The notes beneath the pieces are model-generated. The model was not told the origin of the DNA, made no database searches, and saw only the letters and a list, made by a program, of their open reading frames with translations. From Paracoccaceae bacterium (GTDB lineage: Bacteria > Pseudomonadota > Alphaproteobacteria > Rhodobacterales > Rhodobacteraceae), in contig JAHDIS010000048.1 in assembly GCA_020630695.1 (NCBI GenBank), positions 1-34,880 on the forward strand: a stretch of DNA of 34,880 bases, given 5' to 3'. Within the stretch, counting starts at the first letter, position 1. Each line of letters opens with the position of its first letter. The position numbers were made by a program, and so were the translations under genes. Positions 34,817-34,880 of the stretch are shown here, piece by piece.

Positions 34817-34880
34817 ATGTCGATTACGCCCGAAGAAAAAGCACGTCGGATGAAGGAATTCGCCACCAAAGAAGGCGACA
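34817..34880 (+). CDS. rpsO: 30S ribosomal protein S15 (5' end only)
   Basis: The first 21 codons read M-S-I-T-P-E-E-K-A-R-R-M-K-E-F-A-T-K-E-G-D, matching the start of alphaproteobacterial S15, which binds 16S rRNA early in 30S assembly. A strong AAAGGAG (34804-34810) lies six bases before the ATG. The gene runs off the window end, so the rest cannot be checked. Confidence 0.9.
   Translation, partial: MSITPEEKARRMKEFATKEGD

Overview
The window looks like a contiguous piece of chromosome from an alphaproteobacterium of the order Rhodobacterales, most likely the marine Roseobacter group. This rests on the high GC content, dense short-spaced operons, and the type and order of genes: a split aerobic cobaltochelatase (CobS/CobT), a CnoX-type thioredoxin followed by LON-domain and Trm112-like genes, an SppA-like peptidase followed by a tiny zinc-ribbon membrane protein, and RpmB and RpsO sequences of alphaproteobacterial type. 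I assign no genus or species. I see no insertion sequence, prophage, CRISPR array, tRNA or rRNA.

Layout. 1-3250: the last codons of an upstream gene, a quinone oxidoreductase, and the haem-pathway genes hemC (minus) and hemE (plus), transcribed divergently. 3250-7090: a secreted double-SH3b protein, a DUF427 protein and an Xaa-Pro aminopeptidase on the minus strand, then a membrane protein with a Popeye/cyclic-nucleotide-binding-like domain. 7115-11266: cobT and cobS on the minus strand, separated by two small secreted proteins that are paralogues of each other. 11368-12254: an ECF sigma factor with a short membrane anti-sigma factor. 12344-15344: a transaldolase-like aldolase and, divergent from it, priA. 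15488-18223: S49 peptidase, 55-residue zinc-ribbon membrane protein, Na+/Ca2+ exchanger and a pteridine-reductase-type SDR. 18224-18541: the only long non-coding gap, AT-rich, with a terminator-like hairpin and one perfect DnaA box. 18542-21879: uvrC, meaB, rpmB. 21980-22849: a probable copper pair (DUF2946-like and PCu(A)C). 22899-24465: a CobB-type sirtuin divergent from a low-molecular-weight phosphatase and RbsD. 24477-26739: cytochrome b561, DUF1353 lipoprotein and exonuclease III. 26830-28622: thioredoxin/CnoX, LON-domain and Trm112-like genes. 28634-31693: a LysR regulator divergent from a three-gene operon (DUF4386, NAD(P)-binding protein, P-loop kinase). 31703-34648: a PLP dehydratase, DUF1643, DUF5665 and an RTX-repeat protein. 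The window ends inside rpsO.

Most genes are housekeeping: haem and cobalamin synthesis, DNA repair and replication restart, translation, proteostasis and copper handling. Several are coupled by 4-base ATGA start/stop overlaps. No clearly new multi-gene system stands out. The better leads are the paralogous secreted pair between cobS and cobT, the bacterial Popeye-like protein with an altered phosphate-binding cassette, the LysR-linked three-gene module, the rbsD/phosphatase pair, the rpmB leader hairpin and the 318-base gap before uvrC.
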